64,000 bases of DNA, taken from positions 6,139,501 to 6,203,500 of the forward strand of contig NZ_CP031168.1 of the NCBI RefSeq assembly GCF_022354825.1, written 5' to 3'. Of this stretch, positions 8,316 to 16,483 are shown piece by piece. Position 1 is the stretch's first letter, and the number at the start of each line of letters is the position of its first letter. The DNA is from Paenibacillus sp. H1-7 (GTDB lineage: Bacteria > Bacillota > Bacilli > Paenibacillales > NBRC-103111). The position numbers and the translations under genes were made by a program. The notes below the pieces were generated by a model that had not been told where the DNA came from, searched no databases, and was given only the letters and a program-made list of their open reading frames with translations.

Positions 8316-8376
8316 AGAAAGAGGCCGTCTGAAGCCAGCAGGAGCATCTGGATTCGGACAACCTCTTTTTTCCTTT
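8316..8376. terminator. Bidirectional terminator between the NUDIX and TrpD2-like genes
   Basis: AAAGAGG...CCTCTTTTTT with an inner GTCTGAA/TTCGGAC stem lies between the convergent ends of the NUDIX gene (plus) and the TrpD2-like gene (minus). The T tract follows on the plus strand and an A tract precedes, so it can work both ways. Confidence 0.7.
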
Positions 8377-8388
8377 TTGGTTTGTGTA

Positions 8389-9441
8389 TCAATTAGCCTG
8401 CCGGTGCTGCTTGAAGGTGCTCTTATTGCTGAGCTCCCGCCATCGATCCAGTATTTTCAGCGCTTCCTTGCGCTGCAGCAGCGACCGGGCAAGCTGGAAG
8501 CCTTCTTCATAGCTGCCTACCTTATCAAACCAGTACAGCCTCAGACCGGTATTGAAAATGACGTGCTCCCGTTCATTGCGGATATCCTCGGAATCGTCGC
8601 CTTGAATGACTCTGACGAGAAGCTTCAGCTGCTCGTCTTTTTCGCACTTCTCAAGCGGCTCACCATGGAAGCCGAACGTCGCGGGATCGACGCTGTTGGA
8701 TTCGTCCCCCCAAGGCGTTACTTTGCGAATCGAGCTTGTTTTGTACAGCGGCAAATCCTCTGAGCCTTCAATCCCCTGAACGATGTAGGCCGTCTCGAAG
8801 CCGGACTTCGGCAGCAGCTGAATCAAATGCGTCATGGCGGTCTTGTGATTGACTCCGATGATGATATTTTGCGAATGGACAGGATTGATAACCTTCTCAA
8901 CCGTATTCAAAAAGGTTCTCAAGCCCATCTGCTCTCTGACATGGCGAATGCGGCCGAACGGCGGACAGATCAGATCCGTCCAGATGAAACCGATATTCAA
9001 TGCGGAAAATATCGATTCCCACTCCTGAGCTTCCATCTCGATCTGGACGCCGAGGCCTTCCAACAGCTCCTTAATCGACTGACCTAGCTTTGGAGGCAGC
9101 GAATTGCTTCCGTGCAGCACCTGCCGGAAGCCGACCGAGGCCATCAGCAGGCTGACCGGAATCGTTATCGGAAAATAATTGCGCCCGTCATACGGTCCCG
9201 CACAGTTCAAAGAATCCGAGAAGGACCGGTAAGGAAGAGAATATTTGCGAAACACATCAATGAAGCCCATCATCTCTTCATCGTCCTCGCCCTTCATTCG
9301 CATAGCCATCAAAAACGCCGCCGTCTGCGCATCGGTCGACTCTCCACGGGCGATAGCATGGGCCGCCGCAACCGCTTCATCATAAGTCAGGTGGCGTGAA
9401 CCGACTTTGCCGGTGCCCACCGTTTTTATCCATTGCTTCAT
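8389..9441 (-). CDS. Glycosyltransferase family 3 / TrpD2-like protein
   Basis: 350-residue member of the anthranilate phosphoribosyltransferase fold (TrpD/GT3). It has the N-terminal helical domain (DEAVAAAHAIARGESTDAQTAAFLMAMRMKG) and the core motif region SLNCAGPYDGRNYFPITIP. It carries the CAGPYDGR variant seen in TrpD2/YbiB-type proteins rather than the GTGGDG motif of true TrpD, and there are no trp genes nearby. It is therefore probably not a tryptophan enzyme. It follows a nitrate transporter by 77 bases in the same direction, so a nitrogen-linked role is suggested by context only. Start ATG with GAGGTG upstream. Confidence 0.75.
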   Translation of the reverse strand: MKQWIKTVGTGKVGSRHLTYDEAVAAAHAIARGESTDAQTAAFLMAMRMKGEDDEEMMGFIDVFRKYSLPYRSFSDSLNCAGPYDGRNYFPITIPVSLLMASVGFRQVLHGSNSLPPKLGQSIKELLEGLGVQIEMEAQEWESIFSALNIGFIWTDLICPPFGRIRHVREQMGLRTFLNTVEKVINPVHSQNIIIGVNHKTAMTHLIQLLPKSGFETAYIVQGIEGSEDLPLYKTSSIRKVTPWGDESNSVDPATFGFHGEPLEKCEKDEQLKLLVRVIQGDDSEDIRNEREHVIFNTGLRLYWFDKVGSYEEGFQLARSLLQRKEALKILDRWRELSNKSTFKQHRQAN

Positions 9442-9518
9442 GATGTCACCTCGCTTCTGATCGCTGAAGAATCAAGCCGGATCAAACGTCCATTCTTTAC
9501 CGGATATCGTTATTCCGT

Positions 9519-10751
9519 TTAATAGTTAACGCCGCTGTTCGAGGTAGCCCAAGCCTTCCTCCAGCTCCGGGTGACAACATAGAACGCCAAAGTGACCATC
9601 AGCACAATCGATGCCACTACAATGAAGCCGGTCACATGCGTACCCGTAGCTTGCTTTAACGGGCCGAGAATGTTATTCGGCAGCAGAAATCCTCCCAGCC
9701 CGCCAAAGGCGCCGACGATTCCCGTGACAACGCCGATTTCCTTGGAAAACCGCTGCGGCACCAGCTGAAAAATCGATCCGTTGCCCATCCCGAGACATGC
9801 CATCATCAAGCTTGTGATCGCGAGCATCACCATGAACGAACTAGGCATGGTTGATACGGCAAAGGCACAAACGGTAATAACGGAATACAAAACAAGCATA
9901 AATCGCATCCCGCCGATTTTATCCGCAATGTAACCGCCGATCGGCCGGAAAAAGCTTCCTGCAATAACGGTTATCGTTACAAGATAGCCGATCTGGATTT
10001 TGCTCAGACCGCCTGCCATCGCCTTATCTCCGTACACATCGTAGAAGAAGATGCTGAAATAGTTGGAAAACCCGACAAACCCGCCGAACGTAACGGCATA
10101 AAATAAGCTGAACCACCATGTATCCGCATTTTTGAAGGCAGATAAATAATCGACGATTTTTTTCGGCTCCGGCTGGTTCGGGCTATCCTTGGCCATGAGA
10201 GAGTAAGCAATCAATACTAGCACCAAAGGAATGATAGCCAGGCCGAATACATTGTGCCAGCCCATCGTTGTCGCCAGCTGCGGTCCGAAAAACGTGGCCA
10301 GCGCAGTGCCGCTGTTGCCTGCACCTGCGATTCCCATCGCCAGGCCTTGATATTGAGGCGGATACCAGCGGCTGGCAAGGGACAGCGAAACGGCGAAGCT
10401 TGCTCCCGCGATACCGAGCAAAAACCCTAACGACTGAATCTGGCTTAAGCTCGTTCCGCCGAGCCAGCCCCATAACAGCGGGATGATGGTCAGTACCATC
10501 CCGATTATGCCCGCTTTCTTGGAGCCGATCCGATCGGCCAGGATACCCATAGGAATACGGAAGATCGAGCCTCCCAAGGTCGGAATCGCTACCATCGTCG
10601 CTTTCTGGGCATCCGTCAAGCCGAAATCTTTCGTAATATACAAAGAAAGAGCCCCGCATAAAACCCAAATCATAAAGCTTACATCAAAATAGAGAAATGC
10701 TGACAATAAGCTTGGGAAATGCCCTGAGTTTTTGAAACTTTTAACATCCAC
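9519..10751 (-). CDS. Nitrate/nitrite transporter, MFS (NarK/NasA)
   Basis: Twelve-helix major facilitator of the nitrate-nitrite porter family. Visible features are the MFS loop (GILADRIGSKKAG), the nitrate signature in helix 5 (GIAGAGNSGTALATFFGP) and the second one in helix 11 (GIVGAFGGLGGFLLP). 410 residues is normal. The GTG at 10751 has GGGAGG nine bases upstream. A TnrA/GlnR-type palindrome lies 53-69 bases upstream, which points to assimilatory nitrate uptake under nitrogen limitation rather than respiratory use. No nitrate reductase genes are in the window. Confidence 0.9.
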   Translation of the reverse strand: MDVKSFKNSGHFPSLLSAFLYFDVSFMIWVLCGALSLYITKDFGLTDAQKATMVAIPTLGGSIFRIPMGILADRIGSKKAGIIGMVLTIIPLLWGWLGGTSLSQIQSLGFLLGIAGASFAVSLSLASRWYPPQYQGLAMGIAGAGNSGTALATFFGPQLATTMGWHNVFGLAIIPLVLVLIAYSLMAKDSPNQPEPKKIVDYLSAFKNADTWWFSLFYAVTFGGFVGFSNYFSIFFYDVYGDKAMAGGLSKIQIGYLVTITVIAGSFFRPIGGYIADKIGGMRFMLVLYSVITVCAFAVSTMPSSFMVMLAITSLMMACLGMGNGSIFQLVPQRFSKEIGVVTGIVGAFGGLGGFLLPNNILGPLKQATGTHVTGFIVVASIVLMVTLAFYVVTRSWRKAWATSNSGVNY

Positions 10752-10991
10752 GTCACACTACCTCCCGAAATTTTCTCTCTTTTCTTTGTATACGCTTATT
10801 TCATGTAAGTATTTATTACATATATACTATACATTCAAAATCCGAATTGTTCAATGGTCTTAACGAAAAAAGTTCATGTTTTGGCGAATGTTTTTCGTGA
10901 TATTTCTTCCTTTTGCCCGTTAGGTTGATATAATCACGAATATTAATTAAACAATTAATAATTATTGTTCGTTTATTAATCGCTTTCAATG
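10752..10991. other. AT-rich intergenic region upstream of the nitrate transporter
   Basis: Apart from the TnrA/GlnR-like box this 240-base stretch holds only AT-rich sequence and a chance 61-codon frame without a ribosome site. No clear second promoter is visible. Confidence 0.5.
10804..10820. promoter_or_regulatory. TnrA/GlnR-type operator upstream of the nitrate transporter
   Basis: TGTAAGTATTTATTACA is a 17-base dyad that agrees with the TnrA/GlnR consensus TGTNANAWWWTMTNACA at all but one defined position. It lies in the upstream region of the nitrate transporter and no other gene, which matches the known regulon. Confidence 0.65.
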
Positions 10992-11046
10992 AAAAAAGCA
11001 AAAAGCACCAATCTCACATTACGATAACATGAGTATTGGTGCTTTA
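10992..11046 (-). terminator. Terminator after obgE
   Basis: A long, nearly perfect stem (AAGCACCAAT...ATTGGTGCTT with an inner CTCAT/ATGTGAG arm) is followed by a T-rich tail on the minus strand. Confidence 0.85.
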
Positions 11047-11074
11047 TGCTTTATCGTACGGTTCCAGCAACGAA

Positions 11075-12376
11075 CTATTCTCTTTCGACAAACTCGAACT
11101 CGAAATCGCCGATACGAACCGTATGTCCGTCCTTCGCGCCTTTTTCTCTCAACGCCTTATCGATGCCCTTTTTACGCAATATCCGTGCAAAACGCATTAC
11201 CGCTTCTTCCGTGCTGAAGTTCGTCCTTTTGATCAGTTTCTCAATGCTCGGGCTTTCCACTACAAAGTCGTCATTTTCTCTGCGGATCGTAAAGTCATCG
11301 TCTTCTTTCGCTTCCAGACGGTATACTTTCCGCTCGGACAAGTCAACCAGCTCCTCCACGAGCGGCATCTCTGGAATCGTCTCCAGCAAGTCGGCGATTT
11401 TGTAGAGCAGCTCCTGAACTCCGGATTTCGTTACCGCAGAGATCGGAATGATTTGCGCGGAAGGATGAACCTCGCTCAAGCGCTCGCTGAACTCGGTCAA
11501 ATACACTTCGGCATCCGGCATATCCATCTTGTTCGCTACGACAATTTGCGGCCGCTCTTCGAGCTTCGCATTATACAGCTTCAGCTCATCGTTAATTTTC
11601 ACCCAATCATCGAACGGGTCTCTGCCTTCGGTCGCCGCCATATCGATAATATGCACGATGACTCTCGTCCGCTCGACATGCCGCAAAAACTCGTGTCCTA
11701 ATCCAACTCCCTGATGAGCGCCCTCGATGAGACCCGGCAAATCGGCCATCACGAAGCTTCTGCCGTCCCCTACGTCAACCACTCCCAGGTTCGGAGTCAG
11801 CGTCGTAAAGTGATAGGCTCCGATCTTAGGCTGCGCTGCGGAAACAACCGACAGCAGGGTTGATTTGCCGACGCTCGGGAAGCCTACGAGACCGACGTCC
11901 GCCATTACCTTGAGCTCAAGTATGACCCAGCGCTCCTGTCCTTCTTCACCGTTCTCCGCGATTTCCGGAGCAGGATTGTTCGGCGTGGCAAACCGGATAT
12001 TGCCCCGTCCGCCGCGTCCTCCTTTGGAAATAACGACCTGCTGATCGTGACGCGTCAAATCCGCAATGATCTCCTGCGTATCGTCATCAATAACAACCGT
12101 TCCAGGGGGAACCTTAACGATCATATCGTCCGCATTGGCGCCATGCTGACTTTTATTCCGTCCTTTCTCCCCGCGGTCTGCTTTAAAATGCTTCTGGTAA
12201 CGAAAGTCCATCAGCGTACGCAGGCCTTCGTCCACCTTGAAAATAACGTCGCCGCCATCTCCGCCGTCGCCGCCTGCCGGTCCGCCTTCCGGCACATACT
12301 TCTCCCTGCGGAATGCTACGAGACCGTCGCCGCCGTCTCCGCCCTTCACGTATATCTTCGCTTTATCTACAAACAT
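11075..12376 (-). CDS. obgE: GTPase Obg/CgtA
   Basis: Essential ribosome-associated GTPase involved in 50S assembly and, in Bacillus, stress and sporulation signalling. The glycine-rich Obg domain is at residues 1-160 (DKAKIYVKGGDGGDG, GGPAGGDGGDGGDVIF), the G domain at about 160-330 (GFPSVGKSTLL, DLPGLIEGA, NKMD) and a C-terminal OCT domain after that (about 350-428; FEFEFVERE end). 433 residues is typical. It is 13 bases downstream of spo0B, as in B. subtilis. Confidence 0.97.
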   Translation of the reverse strand: MFVDKAKIYVKGGDGGDGLVAFRREKYVPEGGPAGGDGGDGGDVIFKVDEGLRTLMDFRYQKHFKADRGEKGRNKSQHGANADDMIVKVPPGTVVIDDDTQEIIADLTRHDQQVVISKGGRGGRGNIRFATPNNPAPEIAENGEEGQERWVILELKVMADVGLVGFPSVGKSTLLSVVSAAQPKIGAYHFTTLTPNLGVVDVGDGRSFVMADLPGLIEGAHQGVGLGHEFLRHVERTRVIVHIIDMAATEGRDPFDDWVKINDELKLYNAKLEERPQIVVANKMDMPDAEVYLTEFSERLSEVHPSAQIIPISAVTKSGVQELLYKIADLLETIPEMPLVEELVDLSERKVYRLEAKEDDDFTIRRENDDFVVESPSIEKLIKRTNFSTEEAVMRFARILRKKGIDKALREKGAKDGHTVRIGDFEFEFVERE

Positions 12377-12389
12377 GAATCCACCTCAA

Positions 12390-13016
12390 TTATGTATTCA
12401 ATAACAGTGCGATACGTATCGCAGACTGGTTATGATCCGATTCAACGTGCTCCCATACCTCGTCCTTCTCTTGCTTCTGCCTTAGCCGCCCGATGAGGGA
12501 GGACCAACGCGCCGATTCCATCTCGCCGCTGTACTCGAATCCGAGTAAGAGCCGGTCCGCTTCCTGCGCAAAGCTTACATTCAGCGCGTGTTCTGCGTAC
12601 GGAAACAGCCTCGCGTTCTCTTTGCAAGCTTCCATTATACCGGCAACAAGCCCCAGTAATCGATTCGTATCGACCGACAGCTCGTTGACCCGGATTTCTT
12701 GCTCCATCGAGATGCGGAGCGCAATTTCTTTAACCTCCGCTTGAAAGGAAAGCAGGTAAATGACCAGCTCGGGAACTCCCAGCTTGGCCAAATAGCTTTC
12801 CCGCTGGATCTTATCTTTTATTTTCTCCATAAGATCTTCTAATTTATCATACTTTTTTAACTTTACATAGCCGAACAGCACTTGAATTTCATTCATCCAG
12901 TCATGCCTGTAATGGTTAAGCAGCCGGATGAAGCGTTCGTTTTGCTCGGTATCCCGTACTTGAGCGTTCAAGGTGTTCTCCACCTGCCGCCCGTTATCAG
13001 GCCTTTTCGACGTCAT
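12390..13016 (-). CDS. spo0B: Sporulation initiation phosphotransferase Spo0B
   Basis: Relays phosphate from Spo0F to Spo0A in the sporulation phosphorelay. The helical hairpin with the phospho-accepting histidine is clear: LLNHYRHDWMNEIQ with His38. The following LFGYVKLKKYDKL segment and degenerate ATPase-like C-terminal half match the family. 208 residues. The ATG at 13016 has GGAGAGG just upstream; the longer frame to 13085 would start inside the promoter. It forms an operon with obgE. Confidence 0.88.
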   Translation of the reverse strand: MTSKRPDNGRQVENTLNAQVRDTEQNERFIRLLNHYRHDWMNEIQVLFGYVKLKKYDKLEDLMEKIKDKIQRESYLAKLGVPELVIYLLSFQAEVKEIALRISMEQEIRVNELSVDTNRLLGLVAGIMEACKENARLFPYAEHALNVSFAQEADRLLLGFEYSGEMESARWSSLIGRLRQKQEKDEVWEHVESDHNQSAIRIALLLNT

Positions 13017-13057
13017 TGCGTAACCTCTCCGTTCCGCACTTGATCCTAACTTTAACA

Positions 13058-13066
13058 GTATAGCAT
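13058..13066 (-). promoter_or_regulatory. Extended -10 promoter of spo0B-obgE
   Basis: TGCTATACT on the minus strand is an extended -10 element about 40 bases before the spo0B ATG; no good -35 is seen. Confidence 0.4.
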
Positions 13067-13128
13067 GTTGTTCGCAAAAGTTCACTTTTCTATCGGCAAC
13101 TGCTGCTGGCCAACCTTCCTATTCTACG

Positions 13129-13162
13129 CAAAAAACCCCAGCGACACTGGATCGCCGGGGTT
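13129..13162 (-). terminator. Terminator after rpmA
   Basis: AACCCCGGCGA/TCGCTGGGGTT stem with a six-T tail on the minus strand, directly after rpmA, separates the ribosomal unit from spo0B-obgE. Confidence 0.85.
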
Positions 13163-13178
13163 ATCGTCGATGATGTTA

Positions 13179-13490
13179 TTACACTTCTACAGCCGCAGCC
13201 ACTGGAGCAGCATCCACAGGGTAGACGCTAACTTTCTTGCGATCGCGACCCAGACGCTCAAACTTCACAACGCCTTCAACCTTTGCAAACAGCGTATCAT
13301 CGGAACCGATGCCTACGTTGTTACCAGGGTGAATTTTCGTTCCGCGTTGGCGAACCAGGATGCTTCCTGCCGTAACTTGCTGACCGTCTGCGCGTTTTAC
13401 GCCAAGACGCTTAGCAATACTGTCACGACCGTTCTTGGTGGAACCTACACCTTTCTTGGAAGCGAACAACTGAAGATTTAATTGTAGCAT
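13179..13490 (-). CDS. rpmA: 50S ribosomal protein L27 with cleavable N-terminal extension
   Basis: 103-residue bL27 (KKGVGSTKNGRDS, RQRGTKIHPGNNVG). The N-terminus MLQLNLQLFA-SKKGVG carries the Firmicute extension that must be removed by the cysteine protease Prp after the F-A pair to expose the peptidyl-transferase tail. The prp gene lies 21 bases upstream. Confidence 0.97.
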   Translation of the reverse strand: MLQLNLQLFASKKGVGSTKNGRDSIAKRLGVKRADGQQVTAGSILVRQRGTKIHPGNNVGIGSDDTLFAKVEGVVKFERLGRDRKKVSVYPVDAAPVAAAVEV

Positions 13491-13511
13491 GTTAGTCTAC
13501 CTCCTTCTTCA

Positions 13512-13841
13512 TTAATGTGTTTCTTTCAAAGCTATATATGCGCCATACGATTGTTGGATCGATTGCAGCATGACAACCATCGATTCCAGGATCAGCTGTA
13601 CCTTCTCGTTCAATGCTTCATCCAGCTGACCGGGAACCTCCACCTCCAGCAAACCATGTTTCATGTTCGCCTTAAGCTCCAGCCCCAGTACGGCTTCTAC
13701 CGCATTGACGGTACCCACGGTGACGGCGGAAACACCAGCACAAACGATATCTTTGCCTGGATCGCCATACAGAGCGTGGCCCTTCACCCGAAACGACTCA
13801 ATCCGGCCGTCCGGCCTCCGTTTGATCGTTGCACGAATCAT
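13512..13841 (-). CDS. prp: Ribosomal-processing cysteine protease Prp (YsxB)
   Basis: 109 residues with the catalytic pair His22 (KGHALYGDPG) and Cys34 (DIVCAGVSAV), at the positions known for S. aureus Prp. It cleaves the L27 N-terminal extension encoded next door. Sandwiched between rplU (11 bases) and rpmA (21 bases), the usual Firmicute order. Confidence 0.95.
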   Translation of the reverse strand: MIRATIKRRPDGRIESFRVKGHALYGDPGKDIVCAGVSAVTVGTVNAVEAVLGLELKANMKHGLLEVEVPGQLDEALNEKVQLILESMVVMLQSIQQSYGAYIALKETH

Positions 13842-13852
13842 TGCCTTATCCC

Positions 13853-14164
13853 TTAAGCTTGGATTTTTTCAATCACAACTTTAGTGTAAGGTTGACGGTG
13901 ACCTTGCTTGCGACGGTAGTTCTTTTTGGATTTGTATTTGTAAACGATGATTTTCTCACCTTTACCGTGCTTTTCCACTTTCGCGGATACAGAAGCACCG
14001 GAAACTACTGGAGCTCCCAATACCAAACCGCTTTCTTTGGAAACAGCCAATACTTTGTCAAAAGTAACGGCATCGCCTTCGCCAGCGTTCAGTTTCTCGA
14101 TGTAAAGAACATCGCCTTCCTGAACTTTGTATTGCTTACCACCTGTTTCGATAATTGCGTACAT
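13853..14164 (-). CDS. rplU: 50S ribosomal protein L21
   Basis: 103 residues beginning MYAIIETGGKQYKVQEGD, and ending with the conserved KKNYRRKQGHRQPYTKV segment. First gene of rplU-prp-rpmA, behind an L21 leader RNA. GGGAGGTG ribosome site precedes the ATG. Confidence 0.98.
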   Translation of the reverse strand: MYAIIETGGKQYKVQEGDVLYIEKLNAGEGDAVTFDKVLAVSKESGLVLGAPVVSGASVSAKVEKHGKGEKIIVYKYKSKKNYRRKQGHRQPYTKVVIEKIQA

Positions 14165-14170
14165 TTCGTT

Positions 14171-14275
14171 GCACCTCCCTCATGTCTCAGACTCGCCTAA
14201 AGCCAGGTGACCCGTTCCGCAAGGAACTTGTACTTAAACCCGCTTCGTGCGGTTACAGCATGTTTTGCAACATAC
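14171..14275 (-). promoter_or_regulatory. Ribosomal protein L21 leader RNA
   Basis: The transcribed leader of rplU contains the conserved elements of the Bacillota L21 leader: the AACCGCACGAAGCGGGTT hairpin, the GTTCCTTGCGGAAC hairpin, the GGTCACCTGGCTTTAGGCGA segment and GTCTGAGAC before the ribosome site. It is expected to bind L21 and repress the operon. Recognised by eye; boundaries are approximate. Confidence 0.7.
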
Positions 14276-14281
14276 CCGAAT

Positions 14282-14310
14282 ATCATATCATAGCGGGCCT
14301 ATGAATGCAA
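14282..14310 (-). promoter_or_regulatory. SigA promoter of rplU-prp-rpmA
   Basis: TTGCAT - 17 bases - TATGAT on the minus strand, directly upstream of the L21 leader and 22 bases past the rng stop. No terminator separates rng from it, so some read-through from rng is possible. Confidence 0.7.
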
Positions 14311-14332
14311 TGCCTAAGTCGCTGGGAATCGC

Positions 14333-15574
14333 TTATTTATTCCAAATCCATCCGCTTCCTTCGCATACTTCACAGCGGGTCATTGTAATTTTATCTTTGC
14401 CGTCCCTTACTTTTTTACGTGTCATTTCCACAAGTCCGAGCCGGGTCCAGCCTTCGATCACCGTCTTCGTGCGATCCCGCTTCGCTTCCGACTCCAGCGT
14501 ATCGAGGACCTGCTGCCGGTGAACCGCTGCATTCATATCAATAAAATCGATAATGATGAGTCCTCCGATGTCACGCAGCCTCAGCAGCCGGGATATTTCC
14601 TTGGCGGCCAGCAGATTCGTATCCTTCGCCGTCTGTTCCATATCGATGCTTCCCGTGTACCGTCCCGTGTTGACGTCAAAAACGGTCAATGCCTCGGTAT
14701 GGTCGACGACGACATAGCCGCCGTTATCGAGCCATATTTTCCGCTTAAAGCCGTTCTCCAGCTGGGTGTTCGCTTGAAACCGGTCGAACAGCGTGCCCGT
14801 CTGAATAGGAATATGCCGGACCCGTCCGCAAAGCTCCGGAGAAACCTGACGGATCAGCGAGACGATAGTATCGTGAGCTTCCTTGTCATTGACCAGCAGC
14901 TCGCCAACATCGTCCCGGAACACATCGCGTATCCAGCGCGGCAGCAGTCCGAAGTCGGTATATACTTTCCGCGGCACAACGCCCTGCTGGCTTGATTGCA
15001 CCTCGACAATCTGCCACCGTCTTCGCAGCTCATCGAGATCCGCGGTGATCATGGATTCCGATATGCCCTCTGCGGCCGTTCGGGCTATGAACCCTTCACC
15101 GGGCTGCAGCTGCCGTTCGGCTGCTTGCTTCAGCCGCTCTCGCTCCGCCTCGTTTTCAATTTTGCGGGAAACTCCCACATAATCGGCGCGCGGCATATAA
15201 ACGCCCCACCGTCCGGGTATCGAGTAATGAGTCGTTACCCGCGCTCCCTTGGAGCCTACAGGCTCCTTGACCACCTGCACAAGCAGCGCTTGTCCTACGG
15301 TAACAAGCTCCGTAATTAACGGCTTCTGCTTGGGATGCTTCTCCAGATGAGCAGGCAGAATGTCATCAATATATAAAAATGCGTTTTTTTCCAGTCCAAT
15401 ATCCAAAAAAGCAGCCTGCATTCCTTGCAGCACATTCACTACGCGGCCTATGTACATATTGCCGGCCAGATGCTCAGCCCCGCGGAATTCACTGTCGTAC
15501 TCTACCAATCTATCGTTTTCCATTACAGCCACTTCGATCTGGTCCTGTCCGCACTGAACGAGAATACGCTTCAT
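14333..15574 (-). CDS. rng: Ribonuclease G/E family protein
   Basis: 413-residue endoribonuclease. An S1-like RNA-binding segment lies in the N-terminal quarter (GNMYIGRVVNVLQGMQAAFLDIG written here in part as IGRVVNVLQGM), followed by the catalytic DNase I-like region with Asp in FDVNTGRYTG and Asp in IIIDFIDM. The CEVC pair near the C-terminus can form the Zn-link for dimerisation. It lacks the long scaffold tail of E. coli RNase E. Processing of rRNA and mRNA is expected. It lies between spoIVFB and rplU in Paenibacillaceae-type order; B. subtilis lacks this enzyme. Confidence 0.92.
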   Translation of the reverse strand: MKRILVQCGQDQIEVAVMENDRLVEYDSEFRGAEHLAGNMYIGRVVNVLQGMQAAFLDIGLEKNAFLYIDDILPAHLEKHPKQKPLITELVTVGQALLVQVVKEPVGSKGARVTTHYSIPGRWGVYMPRADYVGVSRKIENEAERERLKQAAERQLQPGEGFIARTAAEGISESMITADLDELRRRWQIVEVQSSQQGVVPRKVYTDFGLLPRWIRDVFRDDVGELLVNDKEAHDTIVSLIRQVSPELCGRVRHIPIQTGTLFDRFQANTQLENGFKRKIWLDNGGYVVVDHTEALTVFDVNTGRYTGSIDMEQTAKDTNLLAAKEISRLLRLRDIGGLIIIDFIDMNAAVHRQQVLDTLESEAKRDRTKTVIEGWTRLGLVEMTRKKVRDGKDKITMTRCEVCEGSGWIWNK

Positions 15575-15598
15575 GTTTTTTCCACCTCGGACTTCATT

Positions 15599-16483
15599 TT
15601 ACATGAAAAGCTCGGAAATCGCACTTCCCCGCTTCGTTTCATTGAAATAGGATTGCAATAGCGGTTGTTCCGGAAGAACGAAACGTATCGTGCCGCGCTC
15701 ATCCATGACATATACGAGATGGTACTTCTCCCGCATAAACAAGCGTACGATGTCGGTTACCTTTCTTTTGCCGTGAACCACTATAGGCTGGGCCAATGTT
15801 CCATTATGCATCAATCGGTTCAAGGTCATTTCCCTGTTAATCAAAAAGCGCATGAAATGATAGGATAACCCTTTATATAAATACCAATTTGAATACAGTA
15901 AAAACAGGCCTATAATTAGAATATTTAACTTCAAGCCTCCGCTAAAAACATTCACGATCGACGCCCCGGTCAAAAGGACGCTGAACAAGAGGCTAATGAT
16001 GCAGCTGACTGCTATAACCCTATGATACGGCAGCCAGAAGCTTAATACCGATTGCATGAATTTCCCGCCGTCCAACGGCAAAATCGGAAGCAGATTGAAC
16101 AAGCCGATCAGCATGTTCGCCTGGATAAAGTACACACTCCATTCTGCCGGGATCAGCCCCGCCGATTGCAGACCTAAAGCCGCTACTATCATAATACCAT
16201 TTTGCAATGGTCCTGACATCGTAACAATAATTTCCTGCCAAACCGGTACATTTGCAACCTCTTCGACAACGACCTCGCCGCCAAACGGCAGCAGCTGCAC
16301 CTCTTTGACACGCCAGCCGAAATTTTTGGCCGCCAATACGTGTCCCAGCTCATGAATGAATACGATACAGAACAACGTTGCCGTTTCAATAAAATAGCCG
16401 GCCAAAACCGAGAGAAGAATGACAATGGAGAACAGGGGATGAAACCGCAGCAGGATCCCGAATGGACGGAACGGTCTAATCAA
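15599..16483 (-). CDS. spoIVFB: Stage IV sporulation site-2 protease SpoIVFB
   Basis: Intramembrane M50 zinc metalloprotease that cleaves pro-sigmaK in the mother cell. The zinc motif is HELGH (His44, Glu45, His48) in the second membrane helix and the third ligand is Asp138 in NLLPILPLDGGK. About six hydrophobic segments precede a C-terminal CBS-like segment (HNGTLAQPIVVHGKRKVTDIV) that senses ATP in B. subtilis. The TTG start at 16483 overlaps spoIVFA by 8 bases with only a weak ribosome site, so translation is probably coupled. 294 residues, normal for the family. Confidence 0.92.
   Translation of the reverse strand: MIRPFRPFGILLRFHPLFSIVILLSVLAGYFIETATLFCIVFIHELGHVLAAKNFGWRVKEVQLLPFGGEVVVEEVANVPVWQEIIVTMSGPLQNGIMIVAALGLQSAGLIPAEWSVYFIQANMLIGLFNLLPILPLDGGKFMQSVLSFWLPYHRVIAVSCIISLLFSVLLTGASIVNVFSGGLKLNILIIGLFLLYSNWYLYKGLSYHFMRFLINREMTLNRLMHNGTLAQPIVVHGKRKVTDIVRLFMREKYHLVYVMDERGTIRFVLPEQPLLQSYFNETKRGSAISELFM

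Noticed and set aside
10816..11001. 61-codon minus-strand frame upstream of the nitrate transporter
   Set aside because: AT-rich, no ribosome site and it runs out of the obgE terminator region; treated as intergenic.
15665..16355. Frames opposite spoIVFB and a second M50-like fragment
   Set aside because: Alternate-frame readings of the intact spoIVFB gene; no frameshift or duplication is present.
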